Assembly: GCF_001050375.1 (NCBI RefSeq)
Contig: NZ_KQ130483.1
Span: forward strand, 304,182-368,181
DNA: 64,000 nt
Origin: Catenovulum maritimum
GTDB lineage: Bacteria; Pseudomonadota; Gammaproteobacteria; Enterobacterales; Alteromonadaceae
Reading direction: 5' to 3'
The notes under the pieces were generated by a model. It worked only from the letters and a program-made list of their open reading frames with translations, did no database searches and was not told the origin of the DNA. Both the position numbers and the translations under genes were made by a program. Shown in pieces: positions 18,619 to 27,457 of the stretch. Each line of letters opens with the position of its first letter. Position 1 is the first letter of the stretch.

Positions 18619-19338
18619 TTAGTTTTTAACCAATTTTATGCCATCTTTAACCATACTCGGCATGAGTTCTTGGGCAACAGAATTAGGTATAAAACCCTGA
18701 GCCGAAGCAACTATGCTTCTTGATTCGATACCGACCACACGTGCATGCACTTCTACGCCTGTATCTTTATAACTAAAAGTACCGGTTAAAATATACTCAA
18801 TTGGGTGCCACTGCCTTAATTCGTCAATATCACGGCTTAAAGCAAAATCTCCAGTTTCTGTGACTCTTATAGTACCAGTCGATTTATAATCAATCACAGA
18901 CAAGCCTAAAACTTGCGCTTGATGCTGAAAACTCTCTGCTAAATGAATACCCAATAAATTCGTTTGCTCTAAATTAGAATCCACAGGTACAAAACTCGCA
19001 ACTGCAATTGGCGTTTTATCTGTCACATAACGCATGCTTTTTACTAGTTTAATTGACATAGCTTCAACATAATCACTAACACTTAAACGAGTATCCGATC
19101 TGATGTGTTGATTATAATTATTCAAATATTTGTGCGGATCACGCGCCCAATGATTTAGTAAAGCCGGATCTTGATGACCATTAAATGCTTCAAGCGTAAG
19201 TCGATTTTCTTGCTCTGTTGGCGCTACTGCCTCTTTAGGCATTTCATTTTCAACCAAAACTTGATCTTGATACCAATCGTTTAAAGACTGACAAGCAGAT
19301 AAAGACATAATCGCAGGTAATATTAGTAATTTTTTCAT
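18619..19338 (-). CDS. FlgO family outer-membrane lipoprotein (second paralogue)
   Basis: 239 residues from the ATG at 19338, which has GGAGG 5 bases upstream. The N-terminus MKKLLILPAIMSLSACQS is a lipoprotein signal with lipobox LSAC. The FlgO-type domain covers about residues 90-230: PIAVASFVPVD, LGIHLAESFQHQAQ, FALSRDIDELRQWHPIEYIL and VVGIESRSIVASAQGFIP. It is homologous to the product of 19819-20481 (compare LIWSRNVDELNPVIEATYVV). FlgO and FlgP are outer-membrane proteins needed for sheathed or stable flagella in Vibrio. It is third in an flgO-flgP-flgO-like operon, 13 bp after flgP. Confidence 0.85.
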   Translation of the reverse strand: MKKLLILPAIMSLSACQSLNDWYQDQVLVENEMPKEAVAPTEQENRLTLEAFNGHQDPALLNHWARDPHKYLNNYNQHIRSDTRLSVSDYVEAMSIKLVKSMRYVTDKTPIAVASFVPVDSNLEQTNLLGIHLAESFQHQAQVLGLSVIDYKSTGTIRVTETGDFALSRDIDELRQWHPIEYILTGTFSYKDTGVEVHARVVGIESRSIVASAQGFIPNSVAQELMPSMVKDGIKLVKN

Positions 19339-19351
19339 ATAGCCTCCGGTA

Positions 19352-19822
19352 CTAGTAATACCTTGAGTTAATAATTTTAGTTTGGCCATTTGTAAAGGCT
19401 CTGACTCGGTACATATCTCTTAAATTAAGCTCTAACTCGGTAATATAAACCCCATCTAGATGATAAGATTTAACCAGTCTTGCACCTTTAATCACACCTT
19501 GAACCGAGGCTTTCATTTTTTCGTCGCCTAAAACAAGATCTTTTAATCTAACATCGGCAGATAATTTAAAACCGTGAACTTTTTCTGATAAATCTCGATA
19601 CGCATCTAATTTAGAGGCTTTTATCGCTTTGACCATTTTCGTGGTTTTGTCATTGCCTAACTGACTCGATATGGGGGCATAACCTGTAGCAGTGACCACA
19701 TAATCTTCTTCTGGCAGCTGGTACAACCACTGGTAATTTTTATCAATAGTGACAGTCGGTGTTGTTAACTGACATCCAGCTAATGTAAGTAAGCTAAAAC
19801 ATACGATTAAAAAAGGCTTCAT
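19352..19822 (-). CDS. flgP: Flagellar outer-membrane lipoprotein FlgP (LPP20 family)
   Basis: 156 residues. The lipoprotein signal ends in LAGC. The LPP20-type domain has VVTATGYAPISSQLG, KAIKASKLDAYRDLSEKVHGF and VIKGARLVKSYHLDGVYITELEL. In Vibrio and Campylobacter, FlgP forms a basal outer-membrane disk around the flagellar motor and is required for motility. Its ATG overlaps the stop of the preceding flgO gene by 4 bp (ATGA), a sign of translational coupling. Confidence 0.9.
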   Translation of the reverse strand: MKPFLIVCFSLLTLAGCQLTTPTVTIDKNYQWLYQLPEEDYVVTATGYAPISSQLGNDKTTKMVKAIKASKLDAYRDLSEKVHGFKLSADVRLKDLVLGDEKMKASVQGVIKGARLVKSYHLDGVYITELELNLRDMYRVRAFTNGQTKIINSRYY

Positions 19823-20481
19823 TGTTTTGCTCCATAAACTCTTGGTCTTTCGCCTTTATGAATTAAGATGCCATCTCGACTCATCACTTCTTCATCAGCC
19901 CAAAATAAATTACTAGGAACAAACCCCATAGCCGTGGCCATCACTTTTTGATTTCTCATATTAACCATACGTAAATTAACTACCGCGCCATTTTGATGTG
20001 GCGTTAATGTACCAGCAACAACATAAGTCGCTTCGATGACTGGATTCAATTCGTCGACGTTTCTACTCCAAATTAAATCACCTTGATTCGTCACCTTAAT
20101 ATTTTGCGCTAATTTAAAATCAATCACTTTATAGCCTCGCTTATTGAGTTCATAAACAAAGCTTTCTTCTAATTGTCCACCTAAATGTTTCAGGGGCTTA
20201 CCCGAATAATTCATATCTTGCCGGCTATCTTGTTCAACAAATCGAGTTACCGCGACTGAACGACCTGCAATTTCGTCTAAATCAACATTAAGTAGTAATT
20301 CGTCCGCCAGCATAAAGCTGTATGCTTTGATTGATAAAGCACTAACTTGTGGTTGATAATAATGTTTATCCGAATTTTTTGGTGCTTCTGGTACTAAATA
20401 GCTATGAGACGTTTTGTAAGCACAAGCAGTCATAAACTGAGTTAGGAGTACTAAGCAAAATATTCGCATTCGTGTTGTCAT
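19819..20481 (-). CDS. flgO: Flagellar outer-membrane protein FlgO
   Basis: 220 residues. The N-terminal signal MRIFCLVLLTQFMTACAYK contains lipobox MTAC. The FlgO domain has RSVAVTRFVEQD, LGGQLEESFVYELNKRGY, LIWSRNVDELNPVIEATYV and NMRNQKVMATAMGFVP. It is the first gene of the flgO-flgP-flgO-like unit, directly downstream of a sigma-54-type promoter, and is divergent from flgT, the arrangement known from Vibrio flgT/flgOP. The product is expected at the outer-membrane base of the flagellum. Confidence 0.87.
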   Translation of the reverse strand: MTTRMRIFCLVLLTQFMTACAYKTSHSYLVPEAPKNSDKHYYQPQVSALSIKAYSFMLADELLLNVDLDEIAGRSVAVTRFVEQDSRQDMNYSGKPLKHLGGQLEESFVYELNKRGYKVIDFKLAQNIKVTNQGDLIWSRNVDELNPVIEATYVVAGTLTPHQNGAVVNLRMVNMRNQKVMATAMGFVPSNLFWADEEVMSRDGILIHKGERPRVYGAKQ

Positions 20482-20527
20482 AAATTTGACCTTTTACCGC
20501 TTAAATAAAGCAACTGAAGTTAACAAG

Positions 20528-20542
20528 GCAATTTTTATTCCA
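20528..20542 (-). promoter_or_regulatory. Sigma-54 promoter for the flgO operon
   Basis: On the minus strand TGGAATAAAAATTGC shows the -24 GG and -12 GC separated by exactly 10 bases. Consensus is TGGCACG-N4-TTGC. The predicted start is about 35 bases before the flgO ATG. Vibrio flgOP is known to depend on sigma-54/FlrC. Confidence 0.7.
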
Positions 20543-20585
20543 GTTTTACACGGCAATTCAATTAACCCTAGAAATTATAATTTAC

Positions 20586-20601
20586 TGGCACAAATTTCGC
20601 T
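20586..20601 (+). promoter_or_regulatory. Sigma-54 promoter for flgT
   Basis: TGGCACAAATTTCGCT has a perfect TGGCAC and GG-N10-GC spacing. Transcription would begin near 20612, leaving no leader for the first in-frame ATG (20614) but a ~55-base leader for the ATG at 20668, which supports the later start. Confidence 0.72.
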
Positions 20602-20667
20602 TTACTCATTAATATGGAACAAAACGTCAGAAAACCGTCGAAAACAGAACTTAGTATAGAGCCAAGT

Positions 20668-21870
20668 ATGAAAGCACACAGAAAACAAACTAGATCAAAA
20701 TTAATTGCAGCCTTATCTGTTTTACTGTTGAGCTCGCCAGTCGCTAGTTTACATGCGGCTTGGTATCAATCGACTGGTAGTGCCAAAGTCATTAATGGCC
20801 AAATAGATAAAGCCAGAAAAAAAGCGGTTGAAGAGGCAGTAAAAGAAGCTTTATTGTTTTCTGGCGCCTCTGTTACCAGTACCCAACAGGTCACAAATGG
20901 ATTATTGACTCAAGATATGTTCATGGTGAGAAGTTCTGGCGTAGTGAATGAAATCGAAACCGTTAACGAAAGTATTCTAAATGGTGAGCTATCCATTACG
21001 CTCAGAGCAGATATTTTTGCCGAAGATAGGCAATGCTTTACCACAGGTTACCAAAAATCTATCTCTGTCGTTAATTTCAATATACAGCATCAAGAACAAG
21101 CCCAAGTTGGTCAGTTATATCAGCTAGGACAAGTAGTTAGTAAAACAATTTTCAATAAATTACACTCTCAATCTACTAACCTAAATGTCCGATCTTATAC
21201 CCCAAATTTAATTCTGCCCGCAGTTGAGCAGCCACAAAGCCAGCAATTAAAATTTAACGAAATAAAAGAAATATCTAGGCAAAGTGACAGCCAACTAGTG
21301 CTATCTGGTAGTTTGACGGATTTATCCTTAGGCAAAGCCAATAATCAAATATCACAATGGTTAACTGGCGCCTACGGCATAAGGTTTTTTGAAATGCAAC
21401 TTAGCTTACACGATGGTTATTCAGGTGAATTACTGCAAAGCTTTAACTTTCAATCAGATGCAGTCTGGGATTTAGATCCAAAAGATAAGATAAATATCCA
21501 TAGCCGCCAATTTTGGTTAACCCAATATGGTCAAATGATAGATAACACATTAGATAAAGCTATCAATGAACTAGAAAACATAGCCCAATGTGTTAATTCA
21601 AAAGCTTATGTGATTGACGCTAATAGCACTATGCTAAGACTAAATTTAGGCAGCGAAAACAGTGTCAACATAGGTGATAAGTTTAAAGTACTGCATCAAG
21701 CAAACTTTGTTGATCAGGCTGGACATACCCGACCACACTTTATTATTAGCCCTTATAAAGTCGTAGTATCCCAAACTTATGCAAATTCAGCTGTGGCAAG
21801 TACTGAAGATCAATCATATTTAGCTAATATTCAAATTGGCGATATTTTAATGCCAGTTGTTCACAATTAG
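20668..21870 (+). CDS. flgT: Flagellar H-ring/assembly protein FlgT
   Basis: 400 residues from the ATG at 20668. This start puts a normal Sec signal (KLIAALSVLLLSSPVASLHA) after a short basic n-region, has GAG 6 bases upstream and leaves a leader after the sigma-54 promoter; the ATG at 20614 would add 18 residues and lacks all three. The mature protein starts AAWYQSTGSAKVINGQIDKA and has the FlgT N-terminal domain (KKAVEEAVKEALLFSGAS), the middle domain and a C-terminal SH3-like part (LGSENSVNIGDKFKV). FlgT forms the H-ring around the basal body of Na+-driven Vibrio flagella. It is divergent from flgO-flgP and abuts the convergent ybaN-like gene with no gap. Confidence 0.92.
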   Translation: MKAHRKQTRSKLIAALSVLLLSSPVASLHAAWYQSTGSAKVINGQIDKARKKAVEEAVKEALLFSGASVTSTQQVTNGLLTQDMFMVRSSGVVNEIETVNESILNGELSITLRADIFAEDRQCFTTGYQKSISVVNFNIQHQEQAQVGQLYQLGQVVSKTIFNKLHSQSTNLNVRSYTPNLILPAVEQPQSQQLKFNEIKEISRQSDSQLVLSGSLTDLSLGKANNQISQWLTGAYGIRFFEMQLSLHDGYSGELLQSFNFQSDAVWDLDPKDKINIHSRQFWLTQYGQMIDNTLDKAINELENIAQCVNSKAYVIDANSTMLRLNLGSENSVNIGDKFKVLHQANFVDQAGHTRPHFIISPYKVVVSQTYANSAVASTEDQSYLANIQIGDILMPVVHN

Positions 21871-22245
21871 CTAATTTTTAACACAAGGTAAGCGCCATAA
21901 ATAAGTTGATACTGATAGGCCAATTGCAATCAATATAAAAGCAACCATGAGTTTTTGCATTAAGATAATTGAGATACTCATCCCTATCCATATCAGTAAA
22001 ATAGCTTGTTTTTTACTTTTTAACGTCATGCCACCATAGGTTTGGTAGTTACGAATAATTTCACCAAAGAATTTTTGATTTAATAACCAAGCATGGAATT
22101 TAGGTGACGACTTGGCAAAACACGTCGCAGCTAACAAAACGAAAGGTGTGGTCGGCAATAAAGGTAAAATAACCCCAAGTACAGCCAAAACCATGGCTAA
22201 CCAACCTGCACACATCAAACTAAAATTCACTAATTTAGATTGCAT
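21871..22245 (-). CDS. YbaN family (DUF454) inner-membrane protein
   Basis: 124 residues. GWLAMVLAVLGVILPLLPTTPFVLLAATCFAKSSP is the DUF454 signature: two membrane segments joined by a PLLPTTPF turn, then HAWLLNQKFFGEIIRNYQ and two further hydrophobic segments. The function is unknown. AAAGGA lies about 6 bases before the ATG. Its stop abuts the flgT stop on the other strand with no room for a separate terminator. Confidence 0.88.
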   Translation of the reverse strand: MQSKLVNFSLMCAGWLAMVLAVLGVILPLLPTTPFVLLAATCFAKSSPKFHAWLLNQKFFGEIIRNYQTYGGMTLKSKKQAILLIWIGMSISIILMQKLMVAFILIAIGLSVSTYLWRLPCVKN

Positions 22246-22403
22246 TTTAATTCCTTTAAGTGATTTATCTTTTACTATTTTAAATCAAGATTTAGAAAAG
22301 CGTTAATTCAGATATAAATTTCCGTTTCGAATCGCAGCAATTCTTTTAACATAAGCTAAACTATTCAAAACAAACTAAATAAAGTCATTGATTTGAGGTC
22401 GCT

Positions 22404-23507
22404 TTGAAACCACAGGTTTTGATTATACTTTCTTTACTCCTCTCTTTTGGGGGACAAGCAAAACAAAACATCTCTGCGGTATATATTCCCCTAGCAGATC
22501 ATTACGCTGCCATAGTTGCTCATCATAAGTATAAAGATAAAATGCAATACGCTAACTTTGAACTTAAGCAAATGAAGAATTGGGACTTATTACAAGCTTA
22601 CTTTTTAGAAGAGAAATCGGATATAGCTTTTGTCATGAGTCCATTGGCAATGCACATGTATCATAAAAAACCTAATTTCAAGTGGATTGGACTTATGCAT
22701 AGAGATGGCAATGCTTTGGCTATCAATGAGGAGTTAGAAAAATTAATCCCCATTGCTAAAAGTAGAAAAGATAGAGCCGCAGATGAAAAAACAGCCAAAG
22801 CTATACTTGCTACTTACCACAAAACCAATCGACCAATCGAAATTGCCCTGCCTCATTTACAGTCCACTCATGCAGTCGTGCTATACCAATACTTAAAAAA
22901 TCATGGGCTGAGTATGAGTATTTTACCTAATGCTGATACCCATGTTATTGGGGTGAGTATAGCGCCACCGAAAGCTCCATTATTTCTCCTTCGCAAAAGT
23001 ATTAGAGGCAAAGCTGCTGCATTTGAACAATCTCTACCTTGGGCTGATGTGGTAGAAACAGAAGGTTTTGGCAAAGTAGCTTGGTATTCAAAACAAGTTT
23101 TAAAATCGAATGTTGGCCATGTAGAGTGCATAGCACTGGCGAATAATACCGCGATTAAGAATAAGCAAGCAGCTATAAAAGAAGTCATGTTTTACATTCA
23201 TAAAGCAGGCCAAGATATTGAGCAAGCAAGAAGCAACCAGCAAGCATTAGCCGAACTAGTCGATATCATTCATCAATACATACCGTCACACACAGCTAAA
23301 GCAATAATCGCGAGTTTAGATCCTGAATTAAAAGTAATTAATTACAATCAATTAAATATTGACAAAGCAGGTTTAAACCAAATCATGCAAATCGCTGTTG
23401 AAGCCAGAATTTTAAAACAGAAAATTGATATAGATAAGTTTGCCGATGAGCGTTTTAACATAGATTTAAACCTTTCTAGTCACGCTAAGTTTGGTGACCC
23501 GCTATGA
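22404..23507 (+). CDS. Periplasmic substrate-binding protein (NrtA/SsuA-like) coupled to a hybrid kinase
   Basis: 367 residues. The TTG at 22404 has GAGG 5 bases upstream. The N-terminus is a short signal (LIILSLLLSFGGQAK). The body resembles NMT1/NrtA-type binding proteins: YIPLADHYAAIVAHHKYKD, WDLLQAYFLEEKSDIAFVMSPLAMHMY, WIGLMHRDGNAL, EIALPHLQSTHAVVLYQYLKNHG and VSIAPPKAPLFLLR. These proteins bind nitrate, sulfonates, bicarbonate or thiamine precursors. No ABC permease or ATPase gene is nearby. Instead the stop overlaps the start of a hybrid histidine kinase gene by 4 bp. It is therefore probably a sensory binding protein feeding that kinase, an inference from context. The ligand is unknown. 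Confidence 0.8.
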   Translation: MKPQVLIILSLLLSFGGQAKQNISAVYIPLADHYAAIVAHHKYKDKMQYANFELKQMKNWDLLQAYFLEEKSDIAFVMSPLAMHMYHKKPNFKWIGLMHRDGNALAINEELEKLIPIAKSRKDRAADEKTAKAILATYHKTNRPIEIALPHLQSTHAVVLYQYLKNHGLSMSILPNADTHVIGVSIAPPKAPLFLLRKSIRGKAAAFEQSLPWADVVETEGFGKVAWYSKQVLKSNVGHVECIALANNTAIKNKQAAIKEVMFYIHKAGQDIEQARSNQQALAELVDIIHQYIPSHTAKAIIASLDPELKVINYNQLNIDKAGLNQIMQIAVEARILKQKIDIDKFADERFNIDLNLSSHAKFGDPL

Positions 23508-26386
23508 GTGACAACGTCAACGCTAAAGTCAAAGCGAAAGACAAAAACTACACATCAATCAAGCATACCCTGATTTTATGGTTTTTAATTTTATCTATTG
23601 CACCACTCATCCTAGTGTCTTGGCTAAATTTTCAATCCGCTAGTCAGGATTTAGTGAAAGCGGCTTCCAGCCAATTAGAAAACACGTCCCGATTAAGTAT
23701 TCAATTTATTAAAAATTGGTTTGATTATCGTTTTATGGATTTAGAGGCTCAAGCAGAGTCAGAGACAAATACTCGATTTTTAATTGAATTAAAACAAATG
23801 TTAGAACAGGAGAATACGTCTCCGCCTGATTTTGTCGAATCTTATTCTTGGACCAAATTAACTCATAAACTTGGCAGTGATTTAGTCAAATATAACTATA
23901 ACTATGATTACGTTTACGATTTATTTTTAATCGATGATAACGGCAATATACTCTTTACTGTGGTTAAAGAATCTGATTTAGGCCAAAGCTTATTGTCTTC
24001 ACCTGAGTTAGCAACGAGTGGTTTAAGTCAAGCCTATCGATATAGTTTAACAACTGGTAAACCAGCATTTTCAGGCATTGAGCGCTACGCGCCTTCTAAT
24101 GGCGAACTTGCCGGCTTCATCACAGCACCTATCATTAACGATAATGCTGAAATCATAGGTGTTTTTGCGATCCAATTACGACTAGACAGAATTTTTAACC
24201 TATTGATTAATCACAGAGAAAACAATAACCAAATTAACTACTATCTAATTAATGAGCAAGGTCTGCTTTACACACCGATAAATACAAATAATTGGAATCA
24301 AGTTTTAAGCTCTCAAGTTCTCACACCTCCAATAAGACAATGGCAAACAGCACTACAATCAAATCAAATTTTGAATCATGAAAATATTAGGACAAATACT
24401 TATATAGGGCCCGATTCAACCCCAGTTATTGGCACTTTACACCCAATCAAAATTGCCAACCAAAATTGGGCGCTCATTAGTGAAGTAAACGAAGACATAG
24501 CCCTAGCACCAGCAAAAAACTTAGCCTATCTAGGTATTTTATTACTGTTTATCACTAGCTTACTCGTTGTGATTGTCGCCATATACAGAGCAAAAAATAT
24601 AACCCAGCCTTTATCCAAACTGGCAAAAGCGAGCATGCGCGTCGCATCGGGTGAAACAAATCAACAAGTCGAAATCATAGAAAATAATGAAATTGGGAAA
24701 TTAGCATATGCTTTTAATCATATGCTAACAGTTAGGAAACAGCACGAAGAAGAACTCGTCTTAGCCAAAGACAAGGCTGAAATTGCGGCACAAGCAAAAG
24801 GCGACTTTTTGGCAACTATGAGTCATGAAATACGCACGCCTATGAATGGTATTCTAGGTATGCTCAGTTTACTACTGCACGACAATTTAAATGAAAAACA
24901 AAAACATTACGCCAAACTAGCAAAAGCAAGTGGCGAATCATTACTGACTATCATCAATGATATTTTAGATTTCTCTAAAGTAGATGCAGGTAAACTCGAA
25001 TTAGAGAATTTAGATTTTAATCTCAGGCGTGAAATTGGCGATTTTTCAGAGTTAATGTCTTTCAAAGCGCAAGAACAAGGGCTTGAGCTAATTCTAGACT
25101 TAACTCATATTGAGCAGTCTATGGTCAAAGGCGATCCGGGCAGACTCAAGCAAATATTAACCAACCTTGTCGGTAACGCACTTAAATTTACCGAAAAAGG
25201 TGAAATCGTGATTAGAGCTTCAACCAAAGCTATCAATGATTCAGAATTAAGCTTTCACTGCTCCATCCAAGACACAGGTATAGGCATTAACCCAGATAAA
25301 ACATCTAGCTTATTCGATTCATTTACCCAAGTAGATGCTTCTACCACACGTAAATACGGTGGCACAGGTTTAGGCTTAGCCATAGTCAAAAAGCTTTGTT
25401 TATTAATGAATGGGGATATTTCTGTAACGAGTCAAAAAGGCCAAGGTACCTGCTTTACTTTCCACCTAAAACTTGGGGTTAGTGAACAATCAGAATATGT
25501 GTTACCTAAGTTTGATATCAAACAAAAACATATTCTGATTGTCGATGACAACCAAACAAATTTAGCAGTATTACAAGGCCAACTTGAAAACTGGGGAGCC
25601 ATTGTAACCCAAGCGAGTTCAGCTGACAGTGCCCTAAACTTATTAGACCAAACTGAATATGCAGAACAATTTGAAGTTGCGCTGCTAGACATGCAAATGC
25701 CAGTAATGGACGGCGCAGAATTAGGAACAATCATTCGACAAAATAAAAACTTAGATCATATTAAATTAATTATGATGACTTCGTTGGATAGACCAGGAGA
25801 TCCTGAGTTGTTTGGTGAAATAGGATTTAATGCTTATTTTACCAAACCTGCGACAACATCTGATTTATTAGACTCGCTAGCTGTGGTTTTAAGCGGTGGA
25901 AAAGTACTGGAAAAGGCAACTCCTTTAGTCACACATAACTACTTAAAATCATTAAAAAGAGCAGACGAAGCGACCCAAGATAATCAAGTTAACTGGCGAG
26001 AAAACAAAAGATTACTACTGGTAGAAGACAACTTTATTAATCAAACTGTAGCACTCAATTTATTGGAAAACATGCAATTAAATTGCGATTTAGCTGGCGA
26101 TGGCGTGGAAGCACTTAAAGCCCTATCTGACTCAGAATTAAGCCAAGAATATGACCTAATTCTAATGGATTGTCAGATGCCTGAAATGGACGGCTATGAA
26201 GCAACTCAACATATCAGAAAAGGTTCGGCTGGAGAGCAATTTAAAAACATTCCAATTATCGCCATGACAGCTAATGCTATGGTCGGCGACAAACAAAAGT
26301 GCCTAAACGCAGGTATGACAGATTATTTAAGCAAACCAATTGATCCGCAAGCGCTAGAAAAAATGATCGAGAAATGGCTTAGGTAA
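23504..26386 (+). CDS. Hybrid sensor histidine kinase (dCache, HAMP, HisKA, HATPase, two receivers)
   Basis: 960 residues. Order: TM1 (about 25-42); a large periplasmic dCache-like domain (45-335, e.g. YVYDLFLIDDNGNILFTV); TM2 (about 338-358); HAMP (360-412); HisKA with the phospho-His in LATMSHEIRTPMNGILGML; HATPase with NLVGNALKFTEKGEI and GGTGLGLAIVKKL; receiver 1 (HILIVDDNQTNL, LLDMQMPVMDG); receiver 2 (LLLVEDNFINQ, LMDCQMPEMDGYEAT, MTDYLSKPID). No Hpt domain is present, so phosphotransfer would need another protein. It is translationally coupled to the binding protein upstream. It is convergent with lptG with only 3 bp between stops. Confidence 0.93.
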   Translation: MSDNVNAKVKAKDKNYTSIKHTLILWFLILSIAPLILVSWLNFQSASQDLVKAASSQLENTSRLSIQFIKNWFDYRFMDLEAQAESETNTRFLIELKQMLEQENTSPPDFVESYSWTKLTHKLGSDLVKYNYNYDYVYDLFLIDDNGNILFTVVKESDLGQSLLSSPELATSGLSQAYRYSLTTGKPAFSGIERYAPSNGELAGFITAPIINDNAEIIGVFAIQLRLDRIFNLLINHRENNNQINYYLINEQGLLYTPINTNNWNQVLSSQVLTPPIRQWQTALQSNQILNHENIRTNTYIGPDSTPVIGTLHPIKIANQNWALISEVNEDIALAPAKNLAYLGILLLFITSLLVVIVAIYRAKNITQPLSKLAKASMRVASGETNQQVEIIENNEIGKLAYAFNHMLTVRKQHEEELVLAKDKAEIAAQAKGDFLATMSHEIRTPMNGILGMLSLLLHDNLNEKQKHYAKLAKASGESLLTIINDILDFSKVDAGKLELENLDFNLRREIGDFSELMSFKAQEQGLELILDLTHIEQSMVKGDPGRLKQILTNLVGNALKFTEKGEIVIRASTKAINDSELSFHCSIQDTGIGINPDKTSSLFDSFTQVDASTTRKYGGTGLGLAIVKKLCLLMNGDISVTSQKGQGTCFTFHLKLGVSEQSEYVLPKFDIKQKHILIVDDNQTNLAVLQGQLENWGAIVTQASSADSALNLLDQTEYAEQFEVALLDMQMPVMDGAELGTIIRQNKNLDHIKLIMMTSLDRPGDPELFGEIGFNAYFTKPATTSDLLDSLAVVLSGGKVLEKATPLVTHNYLKSLKRADEATQDNQVNWRENKRLLLVEDNFINQTVALNLLENMQLNCDLAGDGVEALKALSDSELSQEYDLILMDCQMPEMDGYEATQHIRKGSAGEQFKNIPIIAMTANAMVGDKQKCLNAGMTDYLSKPIDPQALEKMIEKWLR

Positions 26387-26389
26387 ACT

Positions 26390-27457
26390 CTATCTTTGCC
26401 GCTTAATCATATTGATCGCAATCAATGTAAATAAAAGGCTTGGCAGTAAAGCACCTAACACAGGAGGAAACTCGTATACCAAGACAACAGGACCAAAAAT
26501 ACGGTTCGAAATAAAGAAACCAAAACCAGTCATCACACCCATTAAAATACGTGTGCCCATAGAGGTACTGCGTAATGGACCAAAAATAAAAGATAATGCC
26601 ATTAACATCATTACCGCAACGGTTATCGGCTGTAAAATTTTACGCCAAAAAGCGAGTTGGTAGCGCCCTGACTCTTGCTCATTGGTTTTGAGGTAATCTA
26701 AATAATCAGACAACTCGGTAATAGATAAAGCTTCCGGTGTCGCTGCAACTATAGTCAATTTATCTGGGGTTAATTTAGTCTGCCAAACTTGTTCATTAAA
26801 GGTGATTTTTTCAATCTTATCTGGGCTGATTAAAGTTTCTTCTACATTCTTGAGTAACCAATCCGATTGTTGAAACTCAGCAGATTGAGCACTGACGACT
26901 TTGGTTAGATTCAGAGATTTATCGAAGTCATATATAGTCACATCAGACAATTTTTCTGGGTGTTTAGCGTCACCTACATGAACAAATTTACCAATATCTT
27001 TTAACCATATCTGTTTAGCTGAAGTCTCTTGTTGACTGCCATAAATTGCGCCATTTCTGAGTTCATCACCCAGTTGTTCTAACTTTGGAGCAAAATACTC
27101 ACCAATAATCAAAACAATAACGACTAATACAGTCGTCGTTTTCATTACAGACTTGATAATCTTAAGACGTGACATACCTGCAGCTTGGAGTACGATCAAC
27201 TCACTATTCGAAGCTAAGGCCCCTAATCCAATTAACCCGCCTAGCAAAGCAGCCATTGGAAAAAAAACTTCTAAGTCGCGAGGCATAGAATATAAAACAA
27301 ACATAGAGGCATCAGACATAGTATAGGTCCCACGTCCAATATACCTAAGCTGCTCTACAAATCGAATCAATCCACTTAGTGCAGTTAACATAAGTACAGA
27401 GAAAAAAGTAGAAGCGGCTATGGCTTTACCTATATACAAATCAACTAACTTAAACAT
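26390..27457 (-). CDS. lptG: LPS export ABC transporter permease LptG
   Basis: A 355-residue inner-membrane protein of the YjgP/YjgQ family with six membrane segments and a periplasmic beta-jellyroll between TM3 and TM4. Marks are RYIGRGTYTMSDASMFVLYSMP, the coupling segment ASNSELIVLQAAGMSRLKI and the late RSTSMGTRILMGVMTGFGFF. With LptF and LptB it extracts lipopolysaccharide from the inner membrane. Its ATG shares one base with the lptF stop (TAATG), so the pair is translationally coupled. Confidence 0.95.
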   Translation of the reverse strand: MFKLVDLYIGKAIAASTFFSVLMLTALSGLIRFVEQLRYIGRGTYTMSDASMFVLYSMPRDLEVFFPMAALLGGLIGLGALASNSELIVLQAAGMSRLKIIKSVMKTTTVLVVIVLIIGEYFAPKLEQLGDELRNGAIYGSQQETSAKQIWLKDIGKFVHVGDAKHPEKLSDVTIYDFDKSLNLTKVVSAQSAEFQQSDWLLKNVEETLISPDKIEKITFNEQVWQTKLTPDKLTIVAATPEALSITELSDYLDYLKTNEQESGRYQLAFWRKILQPITVAVMMLMALSFIFGPLRSTSMGTRILMGVMTGFGFFISNRIFGPVVLVYEFPPVLGALLPSLLFTLIAINMIKRQR

